From NCBI GenBank assembly GCA_036971715.1, contig JAVHJL010000005.1, positions 1,674,001 to 1,738,000 of the forward strand: a stretch of 64,000 nucleotides of DNA, written 5' to 3'. Of the stretch, positions 24,126-36,000 are shown piece after piece. Made by a program: the position numbers and the translations under genes. Each line of letters starts with the position of its first letter. The stretch's first letter is position 1. This DNA comes from Arthrobotrys musiformis (taxonomy: Eukaryota > Ascomycota > Orbiliomycetes > Orbiliales > Orbiliaceae). The notes below the pieces were generated by a model. That model saw only the letters and a list, made by a program, of their open reading frames with translations, did no database searches and was not told where the DNA came from.

Positions 24126-25421
24126 TTTCTAAAGGCTTAGACTGAGAAGATGTTTTAAAAGCATTCCAGAATGGCGGGTGTCTACCTCGCTCGCTATTGC
24201 AGAATATGACATGAATAAGCCTGGTGGATATTTTTGGTGCGAGGGCTGGTTTTACGTTGTAATGGGGATGATGTCGTTTTCTTAGTATTACATACGCTTT
24301 TTTTGATACTTTTTTTTCTTTTAACCATGCGGCTGCTCTTTTTGTTTTTATGGTGTGGCTTTTTTCTTCAATAGGTGTTAATGGTGTTCATCTTTGTCTT
24401 TCTCCACTATGGGTTTTCTTTTTCTTTTTAGTATATGATATTTCCCCATAGTACGGGGAAAAGCGAAATGACAATGACATCAATACTTTTTTTATAAAAC
24501 AAAAAAATTGGGAAATGGGGGGGGTATCTCGGATCACAATGCCGAATTTTATGGGGGGGATATGTTAGGCTAATTTCAATCTGACTTAAACGCATGTCTT
24601 GCGTCTTTTTTGATGCGGTTTTGGGAAGGTGTTGGTAACTTAACTTGAGATTTGACGAAGGTCTGTGGGGTGTAGATGGAGTTTACGCTTTGGGGAGGTT
24701 TATATTTATATTACGTTTATGGGTTTTTGCGAGGTTCGTTATTTCCGCCTTGACGGTTGTTGTAAATTGCGAGGCTGAGGATTTGTGTAGCTGTATAACC
24801 CGAGCGCAGGCTTTCTGGTTTCGAGACTGGTCTGTATACATTGTGGACAGTACGTTCTTCAGAGAAATGTAGTATTTGTGTATTTTACATCTATATTCAA
24901 GCCTCAAACAAGGGGAACTATCGAGTCGCAAGGTCATTGGTTTGTATTTATCTTAATTTATTTCTTTGATTTCTTTCGATTCACTTAATATCTCAGCATC
25001 GTGCTGGGATAAACACTACATACATGATTGCTGCTACATGCATTGTGGGATAATATAAACAGGGTAAAAGATGGGGATATTTGAAACCGGAAGCGACAGA
25101 TGTCGCGCTGTCGTATTTGGCCAGTACATACGCTTCGAAAGAGATAGGTGGATAAAGAAAAAATATTTGGTAGAATAAAAAAGAAAAGGTAAATTGGTAT
25201 CGTAACGGTTCGTGAGCTGAATGAAAAGAAAAGGAGAAAAAGAAAGGTATGTAGATTACAAAAAAGAAAAATGACAGTATAATAAAAAAGTAAACAGATC
25301 CGATAGTACTCCAAGGGAATCAAAAAAATCAAATGGTATAATATATATTACAGAAGAAATGAAGAAAAAGTTCAAGTGATACTCAAAAAGAAGGTAATTG
25401 GCTTTAGAGCTTTGCGATTAT
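24126..25421. other. Convergent 3' regions of RCR and fibroin-3-like genes
   Basis: T-rich on the RCR side (24296-24430) and A-rich on the plus strand near the minus-strand gene (25150-25400), as expected for two facing 3' UTRs. A poly-G interrupted stretch lies at 24514-24560. No gene was recognised. Confidence 0.5.
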
Positions 25422-26969
25422 TTAGAATGCGCTCCATCCGGGTTGACCGTGCTGCTGCTGCTGTTGATACTGCTGCGGCTGATAGTTATTATTTGGATTA
25501 TAGGCGTTATATCCACCATGATCGAAGTCGTTGTGGTTAAACCCGCCGCCTGGGGCGTTATTGTTATTATTATTATTTGGGGAGTGGGTATTGGTAAGAT
25601 GAACGGGTGAATGTCCGAAATCATCGTCCATCTGAGCTACGAAACCGCCACTACTGTTCTGGGGTAGCGGGATCGCTTGCGTTGGTTGTGGCGGTGGGTT
25701 ATTCGCTGGATTGAATCCGTTTGCGGTGGTGCCTGATGTGTTGAAACTTGGTGGTGGAGGGGTGGGCGATGTTGGATGGGATGGGAGGCTCATGCCGGTA
25801 TGTTGGGTGGTTAGGAGAGCTTGAGGTGGTGGGGTTGGGGTGTATGCATGTGTTTCGCCTGAGATTGTGGCACCGGTGAAGGTTTGGTGCTGGAATGGTG
25901 GTGGTGGGGAGGTCGTGCCGGTGAATTGTGGTGGCTGTTGGGGTTGGGTTACACCGGTTTGTTGGTGCTGGTAGGAGGGTTCTGGTGGGTAGACTTCAGC
26001 GTTGGCGTAGGGGCCTTGGTTTTGGGCGTTTATGTGCGGGTTGAAGTCGAAGTCGTCCAGGCCCTGGGAGGCGTTATAGTGTGGGTTTGTGATCGGTGGG
26101 GGGATTGTGGCTGTTGGCATTGTGTGGGATTCTGGGTATGGGGACTGGGTACGGGGAGGGGGGAAGGCAGGGGGTCCATTTGTGGATTGGGGACCGAAGG
26201 GGTTATTTAGGCGCTGCGGGCCAAAGGGGTTGAGGTTCTGAGGCTGCTGCTGTTGCGATTGGAAGTTTGGACGGCTGTTCGATTGGTGATAGTTATTCGA
26301 GGAGTCCATGTTGGAGTTGTTCAGGCGGCTATTGGCTGGTGGAGGGGTGGACGAAGAGGATACATCTTCCAGTTCGATAGCCTCGACTTTTACGGATGTA
26401 TCTTCTACCTTTTCATTTTTGGCGCCGTTCCACGAGGGCATGACGGGGAGGGCATCGTTGTCCTTCGCTCCAGTTGTGCCGGATTCGAAGTATGCGTATT
26501 GCGGGGCTGGGGTTGAAGTATTCGGGCCGATGGTATTGCTGCTGCTGTACCCACTCGGGGCGGGGCGTGCCGGCGGGTGTGACATGTATGAAGGCACTGG
26601 ATCATTGAAGAATGTGGATTTCGACCGGTCGGCCTTCTTGCGGCGACTTCGGCAGCAGCATCGGTAGCAGCACCATATTACGGATACCAAAACGAGGGCG
26701 CCGACGACGCAGCCTGCGATCAGGGGGTATTTGCACCATGACTTCTCCATACATCTATTTTTTTCGCATATTAGTATATTTTTGCCTTTTTCTTTGAGTT
26801 TTCCCCAAGCTTCACAGATATCAAATTTCGGAGTTTATATCTGTGGAATGAGAGAGGGGGATAAGAGAGGGGGGAGGCAAGATGTAACATACTTGTCCCA
26901 GTTTCCTAATGTCTCTGGCAGTGTGGCCAAATCATCTTGAACTCCTCTCCTCAGAAGCGACTGGCTCAT
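25422..26969 (-). CDS. Fibroin-3-related single-pass membrane protein
   Basis: Minus-strand exons 26969-26893 and 26754-25422 (intron 138 nt, gtatgt...aatag) give 469 residues. The short N-terminal segment ends in NWDKCMEKSWCKYP, the conserved entry to the single transmembrane helix (about residues 36-55) in proteins annotated as fibroin-3 related. A Cys/Arg cluster (CCYRCCCRSRRKK) follows on the cytosolic face. The remaining 400 residues are disordered and rich in Pro, Gln, Asn, Ser and Thr, with NPFGPQ repeats, an Asn7 run and a Gln-rich C-terminus (ending QPGWSAF). NPF motifs could bind EH domains of endocytic proteins; this is inference. No enzymatic domain is present. The start exon was chosen because splicing restores the conserved Cys-Trp-Cys entry motif. 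Confidence 0.8.
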
Positions 26970-29465
26970 TGCCAGTGTGTAGGTCGGTGCCATTTGTCTT
27001 TTTTATATTCTTCTCCTTTGCCTCCTTTTAATTTATTTATATCCCAAAATATATATCCCTCCGCAGCTCGAACAAAGAATATGCGAGTGTCGTCGAATAT
27101 GCGTTGTTACTGTTGTATTTTTCGAACCAGAAGTCCAGCTTGTGTTTCCCTTTTCTGCTGCAAAGAACCGTCGCGAATCGGAGTCTTTCGGAAAGATATT
27201 CCCACCACCCTAATAAATACTATAATCCAGAGTTTTCCAAAGGAGTATTTATTTATTTGGCGTTAAAACGAGTGTTGTTTAAAAAACGAAGGAATAAAAA
27301 ATGAATGAGTGAATGAATAGACAAATGAATGAACGTCTAGAAAAAACAGACTTTATTCTGTAAACAAGATGCCAGAGGCAAGGAAGGGAAAGTGGTTGGG
27401 TTTAATAAAGAGATTATGAGAGGAAAAAGGAAGGAATAGGAGAGTGTCTCTGGTGTTTAAAGGGGCTGGCTGGGTTGGTTTGAAACTAGCAGTAGGCCCG
27501 AGTCAAAATGCAGGAACAGGATGCACAGTGCTGCGCAAGAAAGGGCCCAATCCAAGGTTCCGTGGCAAGTTACAGTGCAGCGCATGCAGTGCAGCAGTTG
27601 CCCCGCGGCTGTCACTGCTGCGGTTGGTAGCTAACTAAAAAAGATAGTGGAAGTGTCCGTTCGTGAAGGTCGATGATGGCATATTTCTCTGTTTTGATTT
27701 TTTTACTTCTTTCTTGTTTCTTTCGATTCTTTCCTCCTCGAGACCTCGCGGTAGAAGGTAGGTTATTCACAGGATTCAGATGTGGGCATGCATCCAATGT
27801 ATGGGGTGATGTTCGGATTAATATCTCTTGATGGGCTCAGATATATTACCTTCGACGCCAATCACGGGTGTCTCACTGATATTGAATGAACCGGGCAGCC
27901 AGGGACCCCCTTCAAAGAGGTCGGTCGGTCGGCCACTGGATTCTTTTCGATTCGACAGATTCCAATGCCTACTTTGGAGCTAGCATACCACGGGGAAACC
28001 TTCTGCTTATCTACTATCCGAACGAGTATGTATTTCTCGAAGTCAAAAAGAAAACTGAAACCGAAATGCCGTCAGGCAGACGTTCGCCGGTCAACCTCGC
28101 TCGCTGCGCGAAAGGGGGATCGTGCCTCCCATTGGGCAGAAGAAGGAAAAACAAGGTGCTGCGGACCCGCAGTTGCCGATACGCAATTGCATATCTTTTG
28201 CTTAGAATGGCATTATCGTCTGTAGCTTCTATGTAACGGGAAAGGTTTCGTCGGGAAAAATTCATGTTTGCTTGTGTGAATGTGTATGTGGATGTGACTA
28301 TATGTGCTTATGGTCACCACCGTGAGAAACATTGATTGTTTGTCCACCAACTAGCACAGGCGTCTATGTATCATGCAGCATAATGGATACTACACACAGA
28401 ACTAACTAACCAAACACAGAATATATTTTTCATTGAACATCTAAAAGTAGTAGTCAAGGGGACGACGTGGTATCGTTTATCGTTCCCCGTATATTCGTAT
28501 CAATCCGGCATCCCCCGTAGTTATGACCAACAATCAAGCCCGAACGCCCACGCACAGGGCGTTCTGTCTGGCTGTGTCGTGCCGCTTCTAAATCAAGAGT
28601 CTTTGGCTAATTTCGAATGTTCGCTGGTTGAATTCTACCGCGCGCGCCCAGCCAACCGAGGAAGGGGGGAAAAAGGGAAGAGATTACGGTATTTTTTTGA
28701 TTACAAGATGGTGGCGGGGCTTACGTAGTACCCTTCCCCACGTGCTTTAAATTGGAGCCAAGATTATGAAAGCTTCGAAAAGCTCATTTTGTGGTGGCTT
28801 TCGGTTCAATTGTCTGTGCTGAATGGTGGCTTTCTTTTTGGGATGTTTCGAAACTTGAGGTTTTGGAAGTTTGGGATGTTCAGGTTATATGATCATGACG
28901 TTAAGATTGATATTGAATTGAAGAGTGGCCCCCATTCCGCTATGTCGACCAGACAAACACCGTCACATACCCGTGTCGAAAAGAGTGGTAGACACATACC
29001 CCATAGACGCTCGGAGATAATATTGTGGACGTTTTCCTTTCTGTCTAGGTTTTGATACTCGACATGCTGCATGCACGCGCGCGAACGGACCGGAATTTTT
29101 AAAAAATTATTATTGCAGCTAGTATTGGGCTTTACGGAATCACACCGAACCGAGCTGTCAAAGTTTTCCGTGTCGCGAGAAGAGACGGAGAATACTGTCA
29201 CCAAAAGGTTTTTTTCTCGTTCAAGGGGTTTTGGAATTTTCTGTGGTTCGTTCGGGGCGCTGCTGGATTGATGCAGGGATACGTCGGTTAGTTTTCACCC
29301 TTATGCAGCCTTGCATCATTAGGGTTCTTGGTATTACAAACCCACCGCTTTCTTTCGACCTAAGCCCCTCCATCGGTAGCTTCAATATCATGGCAATCGT
29401 GGGGAAAACCGGTTTTGATTTTTAGATACGTGGGATTCTGGGGATTCTGGATCGATTGACTGGGC

Positions 29466-29523
29466 TTGCATTGCATTACATTATCGATAGGTGTTTCGAA
29501 CACCCGTGTAGAATGCAATGCAA
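29466..29523. repeat. Nested inverted repeat (hairpin/cruciform)
   Basis: Outer arms TTGCATTGCATT (29466-29477) and AATGCAATGCAA (29512-29523) are a perfect 12-bp inverted repeat. Inside lies a second, GGTGTT (29490-29495) and AACACC (29499-29504) with a 3-nt loop. The two share nearly the same axis. No coding sequence covers it. Confidence 0.85.
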
Positions 29524-30196
29524 TACTGCCGTTGGCGGGAAACGTCACTGGGCCTTTTTTTGGTTTTTCTATGGTAAAAACCAGCAGGTTCGGAATGACA
29601 TCGTTGTGCATGAAGCATTGAAATCGAATCGTGTATAACGGCGTATCGTCATCCCGGTGCTTGTAGCCCAATCGGTATCCTACGCCGTACCGTACCTACA
29701 TGACTAAACTTCTTATCTTCCTTGGTCTCCCTCCTTTTTTTTCCTTGTCCGGAGAAAGTTTGTTTTATTTGGGGGAAAGAAGGATTCGACGAGGCTCTGC
29801 TATCTACATACGTCCACATACTGCGTCTGCTTCTACTTTGGCCGACAACTCAGATGAGCTGTGATTCACAGGTTGCATGTATACTTACTCCCATTTGCAA
29901 GATTTGCCCCCCGCTCAAACTCGCGGTGGAGTTTGAAATCCGAGGCGTTGCTATTTATCATCGGTACCTAGCCAGTACCGGTATACAGCGTGAAGTCCTA
30001 AATTTATAAAGGCCATAAAAGAATACATACGTGTCTGATATCCCAGGCGTACCATGCATGACCCGGTGATGTTGCAAATTTGCGAAGCTTCTGGACGCAT
30101 GGATCCATGAAAGCTAAGTAGCTAGTCTCGGCCCAACCACGAAGTCTACTAGTAGATACTAGTCCACTGCCGGCTTACATGATAACAAAGCGAACA

Positions 30197-30228
30197 AACC
30201 GGTGTGCTTGCTAGCTAACACACCGGTT
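30197..30228. repeat. 10-bp inverted repeat with 12-nt loop
   Basis: Arms AACCGGTGTG (30197-30206) and CACACCGGTT (30219-30228) are perfectly complementary. The site is about 600 bases before the small basic gene. It could be a protein-binding site or the end of a decayed element; nothing distinguishes these. Confidence 0.85.
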
Positions 30229-30529
30229 GCGTCTTCCAGGCCAGGCCGGCCGGGCTATGCAGGGAAAAACTCGGAGCGGAGGCCCGTCTTCATGACCTTC
30301 TCGCGCGATATCGATGAACTCGGAATAGGCGCAAGTCAAGTCAAGCCAGGTCAGGTCAGGCTCCCGGTGACATATGCGATGGGGGAGGATCCGGATCAGG
30401 GCAGCATTGGATGCTAAAGCGCTAGATTCTTTTTTTATACCTGATACCATGCCTTATACCTTATGCCCTATATGTATAATATACCGGTGAAGTAGGTTAC
30501 CTCATTATCAGTATCTAAAACAGCGGGAG

Positions 30530-30537
30530 TATAAATA
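30530..30537 (+). promoter_or_regulatory. TATA box of small basic gene
   Basis: The sequence TATAAATA is a full consensus TATA box. It lies 293 bases before the start codon at 30823, in a plausible position for a 5' UTR of about 260 nt. It is the best TATA box in the window. Confidence 0.6.
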
Positions 30538-30822
30538 CGGGCAGTCTCTTCCCTGGGGATGACTCCGACTTTTGTTCGGCCTCGTAAGGATTATTCTTCT
30601 TCTTCAGACTTCAGACTTTATCTACCATATTATATTCAGATACATATCTACACAAGCATATAAAATACCTACTTGGGGTCCATAAAGCACGTTTTGCAGT
30701 AGGCCTCAATCGACAATAGAAACCTCAGATCTAGCTATCTAATCTTCAAGACCTTAACCAATACATATAAAAAAGACTAGGGTTTAACATAACCCCTGAA
30801 CAACCTATCAAAAATCCTCAAG

Positions 30823-31202
30823 ATGTGTTTAATGTAAGCCCACCGCTATTCGCAATCTTCGTCAACCGGCTACACCTGTGCACCGTAGATGCATTGCAAA
30901 GATAAACTTGGATCTATTGCATCCTTGCATACTGACACTTCCAAAAAAAAAACAGCGGCACAACAGAACGTCGCCGGGTGGTCGAATACCCCGTCGCCCG
31001 TAGAGTCTCGTACATCCCTCCAACACGTCAAGAAACCGTTATCGTCGAACGTCCGCGGTCGAGTTATCATACTCACCGGACCAGCCACAGCCACTCTCGA
31101 CGAGGGTCGAAAGCCAGCGTTGTATACACTACACCGAGGGGATCTTATGTTAGTAATAGACGGGCTGGCGTTCCTGTCATCGTTGAGAGGACGTATCGTT
31201 AG
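30823..31202 (+). CDS. Small Arg-rich protein, 85 residues, unknown function
   Basis: I do not recognise this protein. The model has an 11-nt first exon (30823-30833, ATG TGT TTA AT), an intron 30834-30955 (gtaagc donor, actgac branch site, poly-A then cag acceptor) and a second exon 30956-31202. The exons sum to 258 nt. The product begins MCLIGTTERRRVVEYPVARR and is strongly basic, with about one Arg in five residues. It holds Tyr and Ser, and two copies of the block VIVER (TVIVERPR mid-protein, PVIVERTYR at the C-terminus). There is no signal peptide, membrane helix or cysteine pair. The spliced model is supported by strong splice signals, an upstream TATA box and a compositionally uniform product. 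Without splicing, a 113-codon overlapping frame (30889-31230) is the competing reading. Confidence 0.6.
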
Positions 31203-31792
31203 CCCTATCGTGGTGGAGGGCGTGTGGTAGAGTGTCCTCAGTAGGGTGTGGATGGTGGGGGTTGTGTTCCCTGGTGGTGGGATGGATATGACGTCATTTA
31301 TTTGGTAATGGATTAGTCTCTTCTCTGCCGCTGGCTGACCTTGGTTCTTCGTTCGATGCATATAATTGAGACTCGATGAGGTGGATATTGCGAAGTGGAG
31401 TTCTTGGTGTTCCATTCTGGTTTTGTCATTGCCCTTTGTTCTTGCTTTTGAAGGTTTTCAGCCTCATATAATCTCCAAAAAAAAAACTGATATACCATTG
31501 TAATACCATTTGATCTTGTCTTTTTTGGGGTACTTTCGAAGGAAGATTTTGTTTGTTATATACACTAAACGCTAAAGATCTTAAGTTGTTTTTCAATTCC
31601 AGATAATACAATATAATAATGCATTGAAATGAATAGGGGGGAGGGAGAAATGTCAATAGAAGCTGTAGTTTGATACCAATGGTTCCCAAAAGTAATATAT
31701 ACACCTCGGATCGCTTTTATAAACCTTTTATTCTCCTCTCCATGATTAGTATCCTATACTCTCCGAGGTATAGGGGGTTGGTTTTGTCTGGT
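31203..31792. other. Convergent 3' regions, small basic gene and MIC26/27
   Basis: Non-coding space between two facing genes. A perfect CRE-type octamer TGACGTCA lies at 31289-31296, which is unusual for a 3' region. AT-rich sequence at 31550-31640 probably includes poly(A) signals of both genes. Confidence 0.5.
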
Positions 31793-32672
31793 TTATTTGC
31801 TGTTCCTAACCCATCCTTCAATCGTTCTTCTCGCTTTGCTCGTCGAGTCCTCCACAGTAGCAATAGCATGGTCGTAGCCTCCCTTGGTAGTCTTCCAGCC
31901 CTCTTCAACCCCGTCTCTAATCTTAAGATGTGTCTCTGCGACCTGTGGCACCTTCTGTTCCCATTTCCACGCAAGATCCGCAACGTTCCTTGTCGTCTCG
32001 GGTAGGAAGTACCACGATGCAGCCGTTCCGGTTATCACAGGTGTCAAGAATCTGATCGGGAACATCCTCCGTCTGGCAAGAACGCTGCCAGCCATGGTTG
32101 ATATAGCAATGAAGATAGCACCGGGAAGGATTGTCTCCTTCGAACGGTGGGACGGGGCCAGGGAGGCGACTGTAGTGGTGACATTATGTTCGATATGGAG
32201 GTATTTGTCAAAGTAGGTGTCGAGGAAGCGTTGGGCTTTGGAGAATTCGGAGTGGACGAAGAGACGAGCGGTGCCGATTTGGGAGGCTAACCGGACCGTC
32301 GGGGTGGGGCGTGGTTCCTTGTCTGAGGATTCCGAGGGGCTTGTGGAGGGGGACGGGGTTGAACTGGATGGTGGAGAGAAGTCATCGTATATCGATTTCT
32401 TCGCGGATTGTGACTGCATGCATCCGTAGCAAGTTAGCCATCAGAGTCAATGGGTCATGCATAGGCGGTGAGGGGGGGCATACGGGTTCTTCGGCATAGA
32501 CGGTAGAGGTTGTGGTATACCCGGCGAGCGTGGTGGCACTCAAGCCGGTCAAAAGGGCCTACATCGACAACCATTCCGTGCCATTAGCCAGCGATACTCT
32601 CGAATCCAGACCGAATCCCGGATGCTAATTACGTACCATCGCCCTCGGGTTCAACGGCAGCCTGGCAGCCAT
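31793..32672 (-). CDS. MICOS complex subunit Mic26/Mic27 (apolipoprotein O family)
   Basis: MICOS keeps cristae junctions in the inner mitochondrial membrane; the ApoO-family subunits bind cardiolipin and stabilise Mic10. Minus-strand exons are 32672-32637, 32558-32484 and 32413-31793 (introns 78 and 70 nt), giving 243 residues. The N-terminus (MAARLPLNPRAMALLTGLSA) is Arg-containing and hydrophobic, as for a mitochondrial or inner-membrane signal. A Ser/Pro-rich segment follows, then a helical ApoO region (RLFVHSEFSKAQRFLDTYF...), a hydrophobic span at about residues 132-150 (ILPGAIFIAISTMAGSVLA) with a glycine pattern, and a second at about 158-175. Mic26 and Mic27 cannot be separated by eye. 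The gene is divergent from RPA135, 353 bases away. Confidence 0.88.
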
Positions 32673-33025
32673 GATGTGGGTTTCGTGTCGGATGAAGTCT
32701 CGAATTCGAACGTTGTTCGTCGTCGGAATCAATTGCTGCCAATTATCGCTCACAAGCAAAAGAGACTGGGAAAAGGAAAAAAAGTCTTGGCAGCCGCCCT
32801 TCGATGCTTTGCTGCTGCCACCCCGGCAAAAAATTTTGGAACCTTCAAAACTTCCCTCCATTCTCTTTCCACTCGTTCTACGCTCCATTGACGACAGTTC
32901 TTTTTCCACCACAGCGAATAGGCGCCCGATGCCTGTGAGTCTGTAGAAGTTACAATCGCATCGACGGCTTCTTACCCTTTCCATTACCACAAAAAAAAGA
33001 GGGAAAAAAAAGATAATAAACCACA
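32673..33025. promoter_or_regulatory. Divergent promoter, MIC26/27 and RPA135
   Basis: A 353-bp gap separates the two start codons. It contains the A-rich leader of RPA135 (32985-33025) and no TATA box. Both 5' UTRs must be short, so the regulatory sites are probably shared. Both genes serve basic growth (mitochondria, ribosome synthesis). Confidence 0.5.
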
Positions 33026-36000
33026 ATGCCGTCGACAAAAAAATCAGTTGTCGCTCGCTCGTCGGCTGGGCAGGCGGTTTTCGATACCATCGCTCGCGAA
33101 AAAAGATTTCGAAACCCATCCGCTGATAAAACTCCCTTTCCGGCACTGAAGGAAGCTGTACGGCCACATGTCGATTCGTGGAATGCAGTGTTTAGGGAGG
33201 GAGGATGTCTGCATCAGGCCATTGCAGACATCGGCGAGAGGACGGTGTTCGATCGATTGGACGGAAATGCTGAAACTGGCTACGGAAACAAGTTGACAGG
33301 TGGGTATAGATATGGAGTGACCGGTCATATGTGCGAGGATATGGCTAACGGGAATACAGTGCGAATTGCAAACTACTACCTGGGCAAGTCCATGTTGAGC
33401 TCCAGGGACAAGACGGCTATGAAGCGAGAAATATACCCCGCTGAGGTAACTACCTTATTTCTGGCGTCGCATTTGTTATAGTAGCCTATAATTCTAACGA
33501 CAATGCCAAAACAGTGCAGAGAACGTCATTCGTCCTACCGCGGCCAACTCCAGCTCGAGCTCCAGTACAAGGTCAACAACGGCGACTGGCAGAAGGAATA
33601 CCGAGACTGCGGTCTCCTCCCACTCATGGTCATGGGTAATCGCTGCCACCTCGAGTCCATGTCCCCCAAATCCCTTGTCGACCATAAAGAAGAATCCGAA
33701 GAGCTCGGTGGTTACTTTATCGTCAGCGGGAATGAGAAGCTCGTCCGTATGCTTATCGTCAATCGAAGAAACTACGCTATGGCGGTCGTTAGATCATCGT
33801 ATGCGAAACGTGGACCTTCCTATACAAATATGGGTATACAAATAAGATGTGTGCGACCTGACCAAAGCTCCATGACGAATGTCATTCACTATTTGAGCGA
33901 CGGAAATATCACATTTAGGTTTTCTTGGAGGAAGAGGGAGTATCTCGTCCCTGTGATGATGATACTCAAGGCGCTAGTTGATACCAGCGACCGAGAAATC
34001 TTCGAAGGAATTGTCGGATTGGACCAAAGGGAGGATACATTTTTGACAGATCGTGTCGAATTGCTCCTCAGGACATACAAGGCCTACAACCTCTATTCAC
34101 GACACGAGACATTGGCATACCTGGGCGACAAGTTCAGAATAGTAATGCAGGTCAGCGCAGATGTATCAGATGTCGAGGTCGGGAAGCTGCTTTTGAAGAG
34201 GATTGTGCTGGTATACCTGAACGACGATGGCGACAAGCAGAGACAGCTCCTATTCATGATTAAGAAGCTATACTCGCTAGTTGCAGGAACATGTGCGCCC
34301 GACAACGTCGACGCTGCACAGCACCACGAGGTACTTCTCGGCGGGTTTCTCTACGGGCAGATCTTGAAGGAGAAGTTCGAGGAATATCTACTAAATATCA
34401 GGTCGCAAGTGCGGTCCGACCTGATGGGGGGAGCTAAAGTCGAGTTCAGTTCGCCGCAATACATTCGGAAGATGCTGGGGAAAGTCAACGAGAGGATAGG
34501 AGAATCGCTACACTATTTCCTAAGCACAGGGAACTTGTCCAGTCCCAGTGGTCTAGATCTGCAACAAACAACGGGTTTCACGGTCGTGGCTGAAAAGTTG
34601 AACTTTTACCGATATATCAGCCATTTCAGAATGGTACATAGAGGTAGTTTCTTCGCACAGCTTAAAACCACAACAGTCAGAAAGCTGCTACCGGAGAGTT
34701 GGGGTGAGTTCATTGGCCCGCGATACCTAGGTTAAGAAGTCCATATGCTAATCAAAAATAGGTTTCCTATGTCCTGTCCACACGCCCGATGGTTCTCCTT
34801 GTGGTCTTTTGAACCATTTGGCGCACAAGTGCCAGATCGCGACTACAACCTCAGACACCTCCCATGTCGGGCCCTTGGTCTTAACGCTGGGAGTTCATTC
34901 CGCGAAGGTCTTGCCAGTCCCTACCGATGCCACACTTTCTGTCCAGCTAGACGGCAAGATCCTTGGGTGGTGTTCGCCACGGGATGCCCGTCGGGTTGCC
35001 GAATCCCTCCGCTTTTACAAAGTCTCTGGTACCCATAACATTCCACTTGACCTCGAAATCGGATACGTCCCTACCTCCAATGGAGGTCAGTACCCCGGTA
35101 TCTATCTCTTCTCGCAGGAAGCCCGCATGATCCGTCCGGTCAAGTACCTCCCACTCGACAAGGAGGACTTAGTCGGTCCCTTCGAGCAGCCATTCCTCAA
35201 CATTGCAGTCACAGACCCAGAAATCAAATCTGGCGACTCACACGTAGAATTCGACCCCACAAACATCCTATCGATCGTAGCAAACATGACGCCCTTCTCA
35301 GATTTCAACCAGAGTCCCAGAAACATGTACCAGTGTCAGATGGGTAAACAAACGATGGGTACACCTGGAACAGCGATACGGCATAGGACGGACAACAAGA
35401 TGTATAGGCTCCAAACGGGTCAGTCTCCTGTTGTTCGCGCTCCTCTATATAACACCTACGGACTCGACAACTTCCCCAACGGCATGAACGCTGTTGTGGC
35501 TGTCATTGCGTATACTAGTTACGACATGGACGACGCTATGATTATCAACAAATCTGCACATGAGAGAGGGTTCGGTTACGGAACTGTGTATAAGACGGAG
35601 AAGTACGATTTGGCTGAGAAGTCGAAATCGAAGAGCCCGGTATTGGCGTTCGGATGGGGGTGGGCTGCTATCGGCGCCGACGCGGCCGCGTTAGCGAAGT
35701 ACAAGGCTATGAAAGACAAATACAGCGAGACGCTGGATGATATGGACGGCCTTCCGATGGTTGGACAGAAAATCGTAGAAGGGCAACCGGTGGCCGTGTA
35801 TCACAACATGGGTACCGGAGAAACATTTTTCTTCAAATACAAGGGATCTGAAGATGCCTATATTGAAGAAGTCAGGCTACTCGGTAACGATGTTGGGGAT
35901 AGCATCTGCCAGGCCATCAGTGTTAAATTCCGAATCACCAGATCTCCCGTCATCGGTGACAAGTTCTCGTCCCGTCACGGACAGAAAGGTGTCTGTTCGC

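Larger units (their letters stand above)
26970..30529. other. Gene-free block, 3.6 kb
   Basis: Upstream of the fibroin-3-like gene (minus) and of the small basic gene (plus). Frames of up to about 116 codons occur (27886-28236 plus) but they show no domain or codon-like structure. Two marked inverted repeats lie here (29466-29523 and 30197-30228), plus short direct repeats AGGTCAGGTCAGG near 30348-30360. No RNA gene was recognised. Confidence 0.45.

Noticed and set aside
25884..26210. Trp/Gly-rich plus-strand frame
   Set aside because: Antisense shadow of the Pro/Gln-rich tail of the fibroin-3-like gene.
30889..31230. Unspliced 113-codon frame over the small basic gene
   Set aside because: It would begin in the intron, runs through the poly-A/cag acceptor, and is in a different frame from the Arg-rich product. 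The spliced model has better signals.
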